From Aaosphaeria pasadenensis (Eukaryota > Ascomycota > Dothideomycetes > Pleosporales): 64,000 nucleotides of DNA. Position numbers and translations under genes: made by a program. Location: NCBI GenBank assembly GCA_022813625.1, contig JAKLMB010000010.1, forward strand, positions 434,001 to 498,000, written 5' to 3'. The notes below the pieces were generated by a model. The model was given only the letters and a program-made list of their open reading frames with translations. It was not told the DNA's origin and searched no databases. Below are positions 29,205 to 39,718 of the stretch, piece by piece. Positions within the stretch are counted from its first letter, which is position 1; each line of letters opens with the position of its first letter.

Positions 29205-31157
29205 GGTGGGCTGGACAGTCATCAGTATCGTGGGTCACAAGCAAGGTCTTACATTTTCTCATTTACCGGAGCGAGGGCAGATGGAGATCGAGACCTCTGG
29301 CTTCGCTGCACGAAATCTTCCTCGGAGTCGTCCTCTGGCGAGGGAAAGCGCTCCAGTGGCTGCAGTGAGGACCACAGCTTGGCGGTGTTGGGCCAGTGGT
29401 TCCTGTCTGTGTTTAGAGATCACGTTCGCTTATATAGAAGAAGCTTATGATAGTGAGGATACCTACTGGCTTTGACGGAGAGTGGTGGCGGTGTTGTGTT
29501 TGGGTGGGTGGCGGACGGATTTTGGCAACTCGAGTGGGATGGAGTTTGGCAGCGAGGGAAAGGTTGACAGGGAGGGAAGTAGTCCTTTATATAGTGGGTC
29601 CCGCTGGGAGCGGCCGCTGCCTGGGACTGAGAGCTGACTGGTTCTAAGGTGAAGTTGGCACAGGTGAGTTTGGCATATTCTCACGTGTAATGAAGTTTGC
29701 AAGGTAAAAGTAGCTGGAAAAGTGAAGTTGATAGCGGGACTGGGTGGGATTACAGGGATAGACAGGGTGATAGTAGCGACCCTTGATCACGATAGATCAC
29801 TCTGCATGTGAGATATTTGATTTGCAAAAGAGTTTGGATTTGAAGTAAGTCACTGTATTGATAGACTGCTGTGCGCAAGCTATCCTGGGGTTTGTGGCTC
29901 TACCATCATTTGGGTCAACGACAAGCGCTAGCTACGTTCATGGATATGGAATCTCTGACTTGATTCTGGGCTGAAATCTTCAGTAATGATAGATATCTAA
30001 TAGCCAATAACGCCGTTCGATTTGGATATATCAAGATGAAGTGAAGTTCGGATATGTAGTAGAGGCACAATGCCCTAGCCAGAACAAGTGATTCTGCCAA
30101 ACGAAGCAAGTATTGACCGAAGTGTAGAACATTGCGACAGCCTCTATGTAGTTTGATGTGTCAACAAGTAGCAACTATCAAACTTTTATGCTTTGATATC
30201 CTTTGACTACGGGTTGTTCTATGTGATTGTCGAACGCCCTATCGATCCGCGAGCTCACAGGGACGGAAACAAGAAGAAACCAATGGTAGCGTAGCTCAGC
30301 GTAGCTCAGAGAACTATATCATCCTGGTCATAGAAAACCATCACTTTGACTTCACAGCGCTTGACCAGCGGGCTGCGACTAGCGAGCGTGGGCAAAACAA
30401 ACTGTCTCATAAATAAAATACATGCCTCCATGAGGCACAAGTCTCATACCGAAGCTCCAACCACGAATCCCCAAAATCATCTAAAACTTTGGGATGGAGC
30501 AACCGTCAAATCAATTCTGGAGTTCTTCTACTGCTGATTGCTTGTTCAGTTGATAAAAGTAACACAGGAAACATTGTAGAAACTGTCGTGGATCTATCCA
30601 CCGTTCATCATGTCGTTCAACTATTACTAATAATCGACATATCAACACCAATCAAACATGAGCGCCCAGGATAAGAAGGCTGTAGTCATGTGATAGAATC
30701 TATCGGAGGTAAGTAATCAAGGGTCAATGATTGGAACCAGAGGCAGCGATTTTATGAGGCTGAGGACGAGTAGTAGGGATGAATAAATGAGATCGAGAAC
30801 CACTTTCGGCCGTGTCCTGGTGTTCGGGACGGGCCGATGATCAGACATGCAACGGAACGTCAGGATGATGAGGTGAACATTACCTCGTACCGAGAGGGCC
30901 GCCTAAACCCTGTTCGAAGGTGGACGATCACTAGGCGGACGCTGCGCATAGCAGACGTCGTCTGCCCAAATCGCGGGGTTGAGAAGACTGAGAGGTTGAT
31001 GATGTGGGGTGTGTACGGGAGTGAATTTTGTGACATTAAGTCTATTTATGTTCTATGCGCTAAGCCAACTGCTAAAAGATTCGTGTTATGATCTAACACG
31101 ATAACTCGATCCAAAAAGCCATTGGTGCGTAGTGTACGGTATCCCTGTCTTTCACGG
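29205..31157. other. Long gene-poor spacer, promoter side of the acidic protein
   Basis: About 1.95 kb, mostly AT-rich between 29700 and 30700. Only short frames are present. A short direct duplication GCGTAGCTCA occurs twice at about 30290-30308. No gene, tRNA or element is supported. Confidence 0.5.
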
Positions 31158-32030
31158 TTAGATGGAGCCCTGAGGATCGAAGAAGTTGAAGAATTCCATG
31201 TCTTCCTGAGCATGTTGCCCGATGTCGTCCGGAAGGACTGATGTGCTCAAAGGGTGCGGGTGGTTGAGTCCAGGCAGTGGAGGCCTCTCGGGGACTGGCT
31301 CCGTGGCAGGTCGCTCAAGCTCCAGGGAAAGATTGGCCCAGGCACTCTGATCAGCATCCATGTAAGGGTCGGCCATGAACGCCTGGGTCGTGGGACTCTG
31401 TGTATCTGAGGCTGCTTCGCTGGAGCGTTCGTCCAATCCTTGTGCACCGTCGAGATAGGAAGATGTCGGTTGCTGATAGACGTTTCTTGACATCGACTGC
31501 TCGACTGATTGCAGTGCCTGATCTATCCGTGCTGTGTCTTCAGGGTTTGTCCGAGCCCGTAGATCTCGAAGCAGATCAGTCATCATGGCATTCTGCTCGG
31601 TGACTCTTTGAACTATCAGCCAAGCCCACACTGGGACGAACCCCGCCATGGATTTTGTGTTCAAATTCGCCAATATCAAGCAGTTGGGTAGTATAAAGCT
31701 GGTGTGGTATCCCACCAAGAGGATGGCATCATGAAACGTGGTCTGATTGACCACCCGCTTTGGTACAGATTGAAGAAATAACTTTACTTACATCTTCAGC
31801 CGGTCTCTCCGTGTGTACATATATACACAGTCTCTGCCAGCGCTGTGACAACTTTGGCACTGAGGATAGTCGCCACTGCACCGAATCTTGTGCTTTCGGC
31901 ATGCCGTACAGGCAACTGTCGTGCGCCGCTCGTCTTTGGAAGGCTTCACAAATGCATTCAATCGCGGAATTGCAACCTTGCTGCCACTGTCTGTCGTAGT
32001 AGATGGGCCGGCGGGGCTTTGCTCCGACAT
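31158..32030 (-). CDS. Short Zn2Cys6 transcription factor
   Basis: Two exons, 31792-32030 and about 31158-31605, giving about 228 residues. The Zn2Cys6 cluster is complete: CTACRKHKIRC then SGDYPQCQSCHSAGRDC, followed by YTRRDRLK. The second exon opens VTEQNAMMTDLLRDLRART, which matches the coiled linker usual after such clusters, and ends in an acidic Phe-rich tail (EDMEFFNFFDP) that may be an activation domain. It lacks the large fungal-specific middle domain. The intron (31606-31791, 186 bases) begins GTAAGT; only an AAG acceptor keeps the frame and the RLK-(I)-VTEQN join, so its 3' end is uncertain. The nearer CTGATAG acceptor shifts the frame. The target genes are unknown. Confidence 0.72.
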
Positions 32031-33692
32031 AGTATGGGTCTGAGTGCAGTAACAGAAGAGAGATTCGAGAAAATGCGCTGGGCGTTTTTAAGTGCCTAAA
32101 CTTGCTGTCGAAATTTCATACATGCCGAAGCATCGGGTCGTGAGCAACCAGAGAGAAGAAGCAGAGGCGACGGACCGCGGAGGGACAGGTTCACGTTCAG
32201 CCACTTTTGGCCAGTATTAGATCAGGGAATAACAAGTACCCGGGCCTTAGATGTAGAGACTAATCAGAACGAGATCTGTGAATGCGGCTCTAGAAATTTT
32301 TCAACCTTGGTGCCTCACTTTCCCATGAGTTGGAAAGCCAGAAAAGGATGTGGGCAGGAATCCTGTGTGTCCCCTGGCCATGCTTGAAATTCGAGAACGG
32401 GTATGGTGTTGTTGTAGTCGGTGGCGTCTGATTGGATGGCATAGACTACCGAACCCGCCACACGTACCCGTGTGCGTTGATGGGATAGATGCCCATTCAC
32501 TTCGGCTTTCGCATCCGCCTACCAGATTTCGCCATTCTCTGGAATCCCTGGAACGGAATTTTCTCTTTCTCGGCGAGGATCGATGTTGTGGGGTGCTCTA
32601 AACATATTGCATCGCCTTACAAACACCAAGATGCACGGCTAGCTGCGTCATGGTCCGTCATAGTGATCGCCACTCTTGTCGATACTTAGGATCCACAGAG
32701 CGAGAATATCATCAAACAATGAACAATACGCCGTTGTATATCCATACAACGGGGCTCCGAATGCCAACAGAGACACAATGATACACTCATACCGAGACAC
32801 AACGTTCAGAGTCCCTGTTGAGCGACTGACTTCTCAGGTCATCTTCAGACAAACGATCAAGCACTAGGCACCTTGCCCCACCTACTTTTGCAAGTAGGAT
32901 CCATGACGATCAAGCTCCAACCACATGCGAGAAGTTGAAACTAGCGAGAGGGTCTTCATGTCCAAGGAGGATGGCAGCGTACTGTTTCCATCTTGCACCA
33001 TAGGATGGACCCCTTAGCGATTCCTATGAGATAGCGTTGGTCGAACCGAGTACGGTGCTTCCACTTGGAATCCCGCAGAAGTGGTCTGTCAATCGTGAAA
33101 AGCATGAAGAAGGTGCGTATGGGCAGATGGTGTCGGATCTTAGGAATCTCTTATATCCTTGGCCCAAGAGTCGAACCGTTTCAGTGCTGCTAGGTTCTGA
33201 CGACGTTCCATTACTGACACGATACAGTTACTGCGAAGAACATCTTTTTTCGTCGCCAATTGTCCCCCACGGCCCTACCTCTTTCCAATTCGTACCGCAT
33301 TCGAATACGAACCACGTCATGCGAGACCCACCCATGCTCAAGAGGCAAGGACAGGACAAGAGCGTTGCCCTCAGGTCTTGCAGAGCAACCCCGAGTAGGA
33401 AGGAACGGACACAATGGTTTGCGCTTGGATTACGGGATCTCTTCTGGAGACTGATATCGTGGATAAAGGTTGCAAGGTTACAAAACGTCAAAACAGAGAG
33501 TAATGATACATTTGTGGTGGAAAGCAAGAACTATGTTTCTGTGTACTTTGGGGGGAGATGTGAGATAAACGGACGAGCCGTAGGGATACAAGATATACAT
33601 AGGCAACCACGACGTCACCCCTTGGCTATCGGACCATGGACAGGGACGCACTGGGTTTCAACTTGGCGGATGACACCGCATCACGAATAGGG
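32031..33692. other. Gene-poor spacer with an unsupported open frame
   Basis: About 1.66 kb between the short regulator's start and the F-box gene's stop. A 217-codon open stretch at 33037-33690 (plus) begins without ATG and shows no recognisable domain. A 61-codon frame at 32315-32500 (minus) is also present. I call neither. Confidence 0.45.
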
Positions 33693-35324
33693 TTATGTGA
33701 AATGTATTCCACCAACCCGTTGCTCGAATTGCCGTTTCCAGTTTGGCATCATCGACCTTGGGGCACCCTCTACATCGAAGACGTCCAGTACCACACCTGA
33801 CTCATCTGCCAGCACCTGGCCTGAGTTCGCGTCTTGTTGACGTATAACAACCGTCTCAAGCTTCTTCAGTCTCTCCTGTCTCTGTGTCCTGATGTTCTTC
33901 AGCAAGGCGCGCAGTGCTGACTCATCTGGCTCCGGGAAGTCGGTGTTTATCTGAACCTCTACAACGTTGTCAGGGAGCATGGAACCTATGCAGGGAATAT
34001 CTATGGGTGCCCAAGGTTTCTGGCCCGTGGGCGGCGACCCGGCCATACCACGCCTTTGTCCACTTTCCACGGGTGGGCCGCAGAATATGAGGACGTCCAC
34101 CTCGAGATAGACCAGTTGCGGGAGAGAAAGGAAAGAAGAGGCGCCGTTTTCAATTTCACCATAAAGATCGTCAATGGTGATGGCAAGATCTTTGAGTGTC
34201 TTTCCGCAATGTCTTGCGAGGACCTCCACAAAAGTTCCGGGATTCCAGTCGTGTTGGCACCCGTGCCATTTCGTCTGGTGCGAATATCTGAAAACCTGTA
34301 GTTGAGGAGTGTGAGACACCAGCTGGGAGAGACCGTCTGCATCCATGCAGCAATAGGCTAACTCCATTCTTGTGAGAGACGATACCGCGTCAGGGTTGCG
34401 CCATCTGAAAGGGATCCCCGTATAGTTATCATCAACAGCCAGACAGCTAATGAGAAACAGCTGCTTCAGACCAGTGAGCTCAAGGAAAGGAAGCAATGTT
34501 TGGAGACCGGCGCGCTCCTCGTAACCCTCGGACATGAAAGGAAGAATAGTATGCAACCTGGATAGCGGCATGTTGGAGTCAGGATAGCGGTTAGCATTCT
34601 CTACGAGAGCATCTAGAATCGCTCCTAGCTTCTGGGTCTGCTCTTGGTGTGCATCCTGGAGAGGCTGGAAGTCACTCCAGGCGGGGGAGAGCTGTAGTGT
34701 GTTCAGGTTTGGTAAGTGGTCGATGAGCGCAACCGTAGTGAACAGAGAGTCCTCGTACGAATACTCCGTTGGGGACATGGGTTCACTGGTAGATTCGTTC
34801 TCGATAGCCTCCCACCACTCAGAGGGATCGATACGAAGTTGCTGGGCAATGGCCGAGGTGGCCACCAATGCAGCTACTTTTTGCATGCTCGCTACCTCGA
34901 ATTGGACGAGAGGCGACGTTGCGCCTTCTTGAGAGTTGGCTTGGAGGGGTTGTGGTTGATACTGAGCTTGTGGTTGTTGGATATTGGCACCGCCGCCATG
35001 GGCGGCCATGACGGTATTAGGCACGCGAAGGTGCAGTGATTCAACATATTCGGCAGCAAGTGAGTCGTCTGCAATCTCAGCGATTGCGCGAAGTGCAGAT
35101 ACCTGGGGATTGCCGACAATAAGAGCGTGCCTCCAACGTCGCTTGTACGCGTTGTGGCGCTTGATCTGGGGTCCGGCACGAGCATTAATAGCCCTACAAG
35201 AGAGGGCAAAGCTCTCTATGCCCACGGGGAGCGTAAGAGAAATGATCTCATCGATGACCTCAAGTGGAAGGTCTAGCAGCCCCATCATGCCGGTATTCCT
35301 TTTTTCTTCCCCTTCTGAGTTCAC
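33693..35324 (-). CDS. F-box-like protein
   Basis: Single exon, 543 residues. An F-box-like segment lies near the N-terminus (MGLLDLPLEVIDEIISLTLPVGIESFALSCRAINAR, residues about 14-50), which would bind Skp1 in an SCF ubiquitin ligase. The rest holds weak leucine-rich, repeat-like stretches (LPNLNTLQLSPAW, LTRMELAYCCMD, LKDLAITIDDL, LVYLEVDVLIF), a layout common in the large, fast-changing fungal F-box families that choose substrates. A Pro/Gln-rich loop (QPQAQYQPQPLQ) interrupts the N-terminal third. The substrate is unknown. The start could be Met1 or the double Met just before the F-box. Confidence 0.72.
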   Translation of the reverse strand: MNSEGEEKRNTGMMGLLDLPLEVIDEIISLTLPVGIESFALSCRAINARAGPQIKRHNAYKRRWRHALIVGNPQVSALRAIAEIADDSLAAEYVESLHLRVPNTVMAAHGGGANIQQPQAQYQPQPLQANSQEGATSPLVQFEVASMQKVAALVATSAIAQQLRIDPSEWWEAIENESTSEPMSPTEYSYEDSLFTTVALIDHLPNLNTLQLSPAWSDFQPLQDAHQEQTQKLGAILDALVENANRYPDSNMPLSRLHTILPFMSEGYEERAGLQTLLPFLELTGLKQLFLISCLAVDDNYTGIPFRWRNPDAVSSLTRMELAYCCMDADGLSQLVSHTPQLQVFRYSHQTKWHGCQHDWNPGTFVEVLARHCGKTLKDLAITIDDLYGEIENGASSFLSLPQLVYLEVDVLIFCGPPVESGQRRGMAGSPPTGQKPWAPIDIPCIGSMLPDNVVEVQINTDFPEPDESALRALLKNIRTQRQERLKKLETVVIRQQDANSGQVLADESGVVLDVFDVEGAPRSMMPNWKRQFEQRVGGIHFT

Positions 35325-36161
35325 TTTTGCACGTTGTCGTTGCCGATCCTTGATCGGGCTCTCCGGGTGTCACCCACTACTCCACCCTGAACTCTACAAC
35401 AGGGATCGGTAGTTTGTCAACTATCGCCTCTAGTCCAGGAAATAAGAATTCTCCGATTGAACGGGTCGTTGGTTCCTGGCTTGCGCCTTTGGTGATGTCG
35501 CTTTGATTGACTTTGTCGATTGTCGGAATGTGTCGGACGGTCTTCTGGGTATGCGTGGGGTAAATGACTTCCTCTCCTCGCACAAATAATAATAGCGAAA
35601 GTGTGCGAAATGATAGACGGCGGATTAAAATCAGGTGGGTGGACGGGCAATTGACCCGTCTGATCTTCTTGTCCCTTTTCGGAAAAGCCTTTAGACTTCT
35701 TATCACATGCGAGATAGCTATGTAAGTTCACTATACATACCTTAAAGGGTCTTACTTATGGCTGAATCCTTGACAATAGTGTACAGTGTACATGTACTGT
35801 GTGACTGTGACTTTGTTGCGGTGGCAAGGGTTAATGAGAGGCGATTCTCAACAACCCTGGCGAGGAAGACCTGTGACTTTTAAAACTGTCCAGCGCGTTC
35901 ATCTTTCTTAGATGGCTCTTTCGTTAAAATTCTTTTATCGCTAACACCAATTCGAGCATTTTCGCATTCTAGATTCGAACATTACGTAGACTTGACATCA
36001 GCGCCGGAGGTTGTGGAGGTTTGTTCACGTGACCTCTATCAATGTATTTCGAATTTCGAAAGTCATCACGTGTCTGCGAATCATAACATTCGGAAAGGAT
36101 TGGGAAGTCTTTAAAATCTCTTGACTTTTTTTTTTGGAGATGTTCATACTCCTGTGGCCAT
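35325..36161. other. Spacer upstream of the F-box gene
   Basis: About 840 bases, promoter of the F-box gene and terminator of the glycosidase gene (both minus). It has GTACAGTGTACATGTAC-like palindromic sequence near 35780-35797 and a T-run at 36127. No gene is seen. Confidence 0.5.
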
Positions 36162-38754
36162 CTAAGGTGCCTGTCTTAGACCTTCATGTCTGACATCCCA
36201 GGTCCCGTCGTCCGGAAATCCTGGTGCATTCCCGTGTGAGCCCTGCCAACCAGCTGCCATATATGCCACTATTCCTCAAATTAGTTTCTACCCCTTCAAA
36301 ATCAAATAAACAAGATTAGAAATTCTCAAAAACTCACCTGCGTATAGGAAGCCTGCATTTCCAGGCATGAAAGGTGGGGGAGTACCTCCGTCACCACCAC
36401 GAATAGCAAAGCCAGCATCATCGAACTTCCAGTAGTCGTACGCGGTCAAGTGGTAGATAGCCCGCTTGGGGTTACCGATCCTCGCACTGTTGATAGCCAG
36501 GACCGGTCGCCCCCATCCGCGGATCTTGTCGTCCGTCCAGACTTGCCATACCTTGTCTGCGGTCTTGAGCGCGACATCCTTGTCCACAGCCGGAGTATCG
36601 GGAAGTATGCCCTGCATCATGATCAAGCTGCGGGGATCGCCAGTGAGCTTGGGGTCGCTCCACCAGGAGCTGTTCAGTCCTTCGTATGTTGCGTACATCC
36701 CATCGACCTGGGGAGGTAGGTCGAGCTTCTCTGCGACGGTCGTCCATTGCTTGGGAACTGGTTGGTTCAATTTGGCTTTCCATTCGCGAGCGACATCTAG
36801 GCCGTATCGCCAGTATGCAATCTTGCAGGTTTGGTTAGTTCACAGTTTTTGAACAGAGTGTGGAATCTGTCTTACCTCGTAAGCAAGGTTCTTGGTGGAA
36901 AGAGGAGGAGTGTTCTCTGTGACACCATAAGAACTGTACAACCGTCAGTACGCAAAGGTTGTTGAATTGTTGGTACAACTCACGGAGGACCGAGCTGGTA
37001 AGATCCAGTCGTCTCATTCCAGCCTGGGTAGGACGCCATGTAATCGGCAGTAGCCGTCAAAACCTTGTCCCAGCGCTGCAAAGTTTCCCGGGTCGGAGTG
37101 GCTTGATACGCCAGCTGGGCCAAGTACATAGGATGCGGCTGTAGTCGTCCACTTTTAGCTTTTTGACTCCAACACTATTCCAATTATCTGGAGAACTCAC
37201 CTGCTGCCACAACAACACAGCGTTGATGTCACCTGGCGAGCTCACTCCCGTGCTCAGCTCTGTCATCTTCGGCCACCTTGCGCCCTCCCAACCCATCTCC
37301 TTCGCGCGGGCAAAGGAAGATGGCAAAAGGGTCTCGTACAACTCAGGGAAGATGTTGTCGAAGTGCTGCTTTCTTCCCCAAGTAACCCAGTGTGCGTTAT
37401 GCCACACCAACATCTCCATGTGGAATTTACCGTACCAACCATTGTTCATCAACCCGCTCTCCTGTGGAGATTGGCCCTTGGCAGCACTGTTGACCCTAAC
37501 GTGGTACTGCGAGAGAACAATACGCCTCTGCAGCTCCGTCGCATTGGGGTTCGACGAATGCGTAAGATCGACAAATCCGCCGTCTTTCCAGTAGCTATTC
37601 CACTCCTTCTGGTTTCGCTTCTGGATGTCGTCAGGCGAGCTGGGGACGGCGCTGTCGGGCGCGAAATGAGCCGTGAACGACAAGGACTTTGTCTTCTTGG
37701 AGTCGGCAGGACGCAGAGTGTATCTATGCGCGGTGATCTTGTCCGATCCAGGGCGCTCGTTGCGGGTCAGGCTCAAGGGAGACTTGTGCTCCCAGCGCAA
37801 GTTGGCGTAGTAGCTAGTCTCTTGCAAGACGTGCTGGATGTGTGCGACTTCCTTGGTCTTGCCTTGCTCCTCCAAAGTGGTGGTGTGGTTCAATGGGAAG
37901 TCATAGACGCCGGCAAAGACCTATTCCTAGTCAGCACATCGCCCTTACAATGGACGTATAATCGCAAGTTGTACATACCTCATATTTGTACTTCGTAGAA
38001 TGAATTGGCGGGAACGGGAAATCGAGTTCCACCTCCAAGCTACCAGCCTTGACGAGATCCGACTCGATGGAGAAAGCGACGGCATCTTCACTGAAATCTC
38101 CTTGGGTGACGACAGTCACCTTCTTGCCATCGACCTTGAACTTCGAGGTGATGACTCCGTTCCAGAGATCTAGCTCCTGCTCAGGCTCGGTGATCAGATC
38201 GCCGGATAGTGTCTGGCCTTTGTATTTGAGACCAATGCGGCCCAGGTTGATTCGGTTGGGATTGCTGATCAGCCATTGCGTGGCCTCCTTGAGGTTCGGG
38301 TCGGGGATGTCGTAGGAGACGTTGCGACCGTATGTCAGGCGAGGGACACCATGGTAATCTGAAGGGAGTTCTCTGCTCTATATCAGAAATCTTATCCCGC
38401 GCGATACTCGTGACAGAGCAGCTTACCCGTTCGCAGGCAACGAGTCATTGTGCCACGCCCAACTTGACAAAGTATTGAAGGGGAGAAATGTTTGCATTCC
38501 CGTGTTATCGACATTGAAAGCGAAATTTCCGTTTCCAACTTGAAGCGGCGTCGTCTCATTGTCAATTAGGTGTGTGCGAACAATGTTGTGCTTGGAAACA
38601 ATGTGACGTCTACGCATGCTACAATCAGTACGTCCCTGAAGTACATATCAACATCCACTAACCTATCAATCTTGCCATACGCATCGACCTCAGCAGAAAA
38701 GACAGCCAGGCAAGCCGCCAGCCGCAGCACGACGCATTTCGACATGTTGCCCAT
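36162..38754 (-). CDS. Secreted six-hairpin glycosidase (unknown specificity)
   Basis: Eight exons on the minus strand: 38663-38754, 38427-38609, 37979-38372, 37201-37920, 36984-37138, 36876-36933, 36338-36821 and 36162-36268. They total 2,193 bases and 730 residues. A signal peptide is visible (SKCVVLRLAACLAVFSAEVDA). Family marks of the six-hairpin (alpha/alpha6 barrel) glycosidase superfamily are PLQVGNGNFAFNVDNTGMQTF, NNGWYGKFHMEMLVWHNAHW, GARWPKMTE, INAVLLWQQPHPMYLAQLAY and AAGWQGSHGNAPGFPDDGTW at the C-terminus. The first marker is shared with GH65-like enzymes, but I cannot name the substrate. Acidic residues in the KFHMEML segment are catalytic candidates. Intron 6 needs an AAG acceptor (CCTGCAAG). 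A second Met three codons in (38745) is an equally good start. Confidence 0.82.
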
Positions 38755-39718
38755 AATCCAGATAGCCTCTCTGCTGTGCAACAAAGTTGTCGAGCCGAAA
38801 GTACCTCTGGGTAGGTACTTACCCATCGTACTTAAACCCTCCTCCACCACGACCCTCACATCCTCCCCCAAGCCCTGAGCCTTGTTTCCCTCCCCACACA
38901 ATTGCGATCGTCAATTATGACATTCCCCATGGGGTTAACAGGGATTCCCGTCTCCGGGTTAAAACCACACCGAGCTGCCACCGACCCCCTCTTCGCTTAG
39001 TGACGATCGCCCCCGGTATACAGCTTAGCGCGCCTGCGACGGAGAGCAGGTATTCTTCCGGGGGCATGCAAAGTTGAGAGGTATACGAGGTTTTCCCGTC
39101 AAAGAGATGCAGTTGAATGCGGGTGTGTGCGACTCATTAGCTTGGAGCTACGGTTGATGTCTGGAGTCAAGTGGATGTTTGGGCTTCGGACGAGGAGATG
39201 GGGCGAGATGGGATGGGGACGATACGAGGGGAGATTTTATCCTTTGGATTTAGACATCTCGTATTGAGACATTTGGTTTTTGGTTTACAGTTCAGACACG
39301 GCTTCTCGGTGCAAAGATGTTCTGCGGTGCGGCAGCTTGCTGCCCGATGATCATGACCCTGAAGATTTCCGGCTCCATGGTCAGCTACAATTGCAGTGAG
39401 CACGTTCTCCTTTCATACAGTGGCATAGGGCAATGGAAGATTTGTATTATGAGAAATATAATTCCCATCACTGTTACTCAGAATCAAAATCAACTTAGCA
39501 TAGAAAAGACACAATCGCCAAACAACCCATTAGGACCAAAGACCTATTACCGAAATCACAACAATAAAAACTCCGTCCTTCTTCCGTCATCAATTTTCAT
39601 TTTATTTCCGGTTTTCCCGTGTGTATCAAGTACCGCAATACAAGCCTATCTCTATCGATACAAGCCTTGAACTCCACAAACCCTAATCTCCAAGCGACCT
39701 CCCTCTGCCGCTGCGGAG
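38755..39718. other. Spacer upstream of the glycosidase gene
   Basis: About 960 bases between two minus-strand genes. A frame running into the glycosidase N-terminus from 38901 adds 49 residues before its signal peptide and is probably leader. No other gene is supported. Confidence 0.5.

Noticed and set aside
30286..30312. Duplicated GCGTAGCTCA, possible start of a tRNA-like element
   Set aside because: Only a ten-base direct duplication; no cloverleaf and no B-box follows.
32315..32500. 61-codon minus-strand frame upstream of the short Zn2Cys6 gene
   Set aside because: Looks mildly protein-like, but no start context, splice partner or family could be found.
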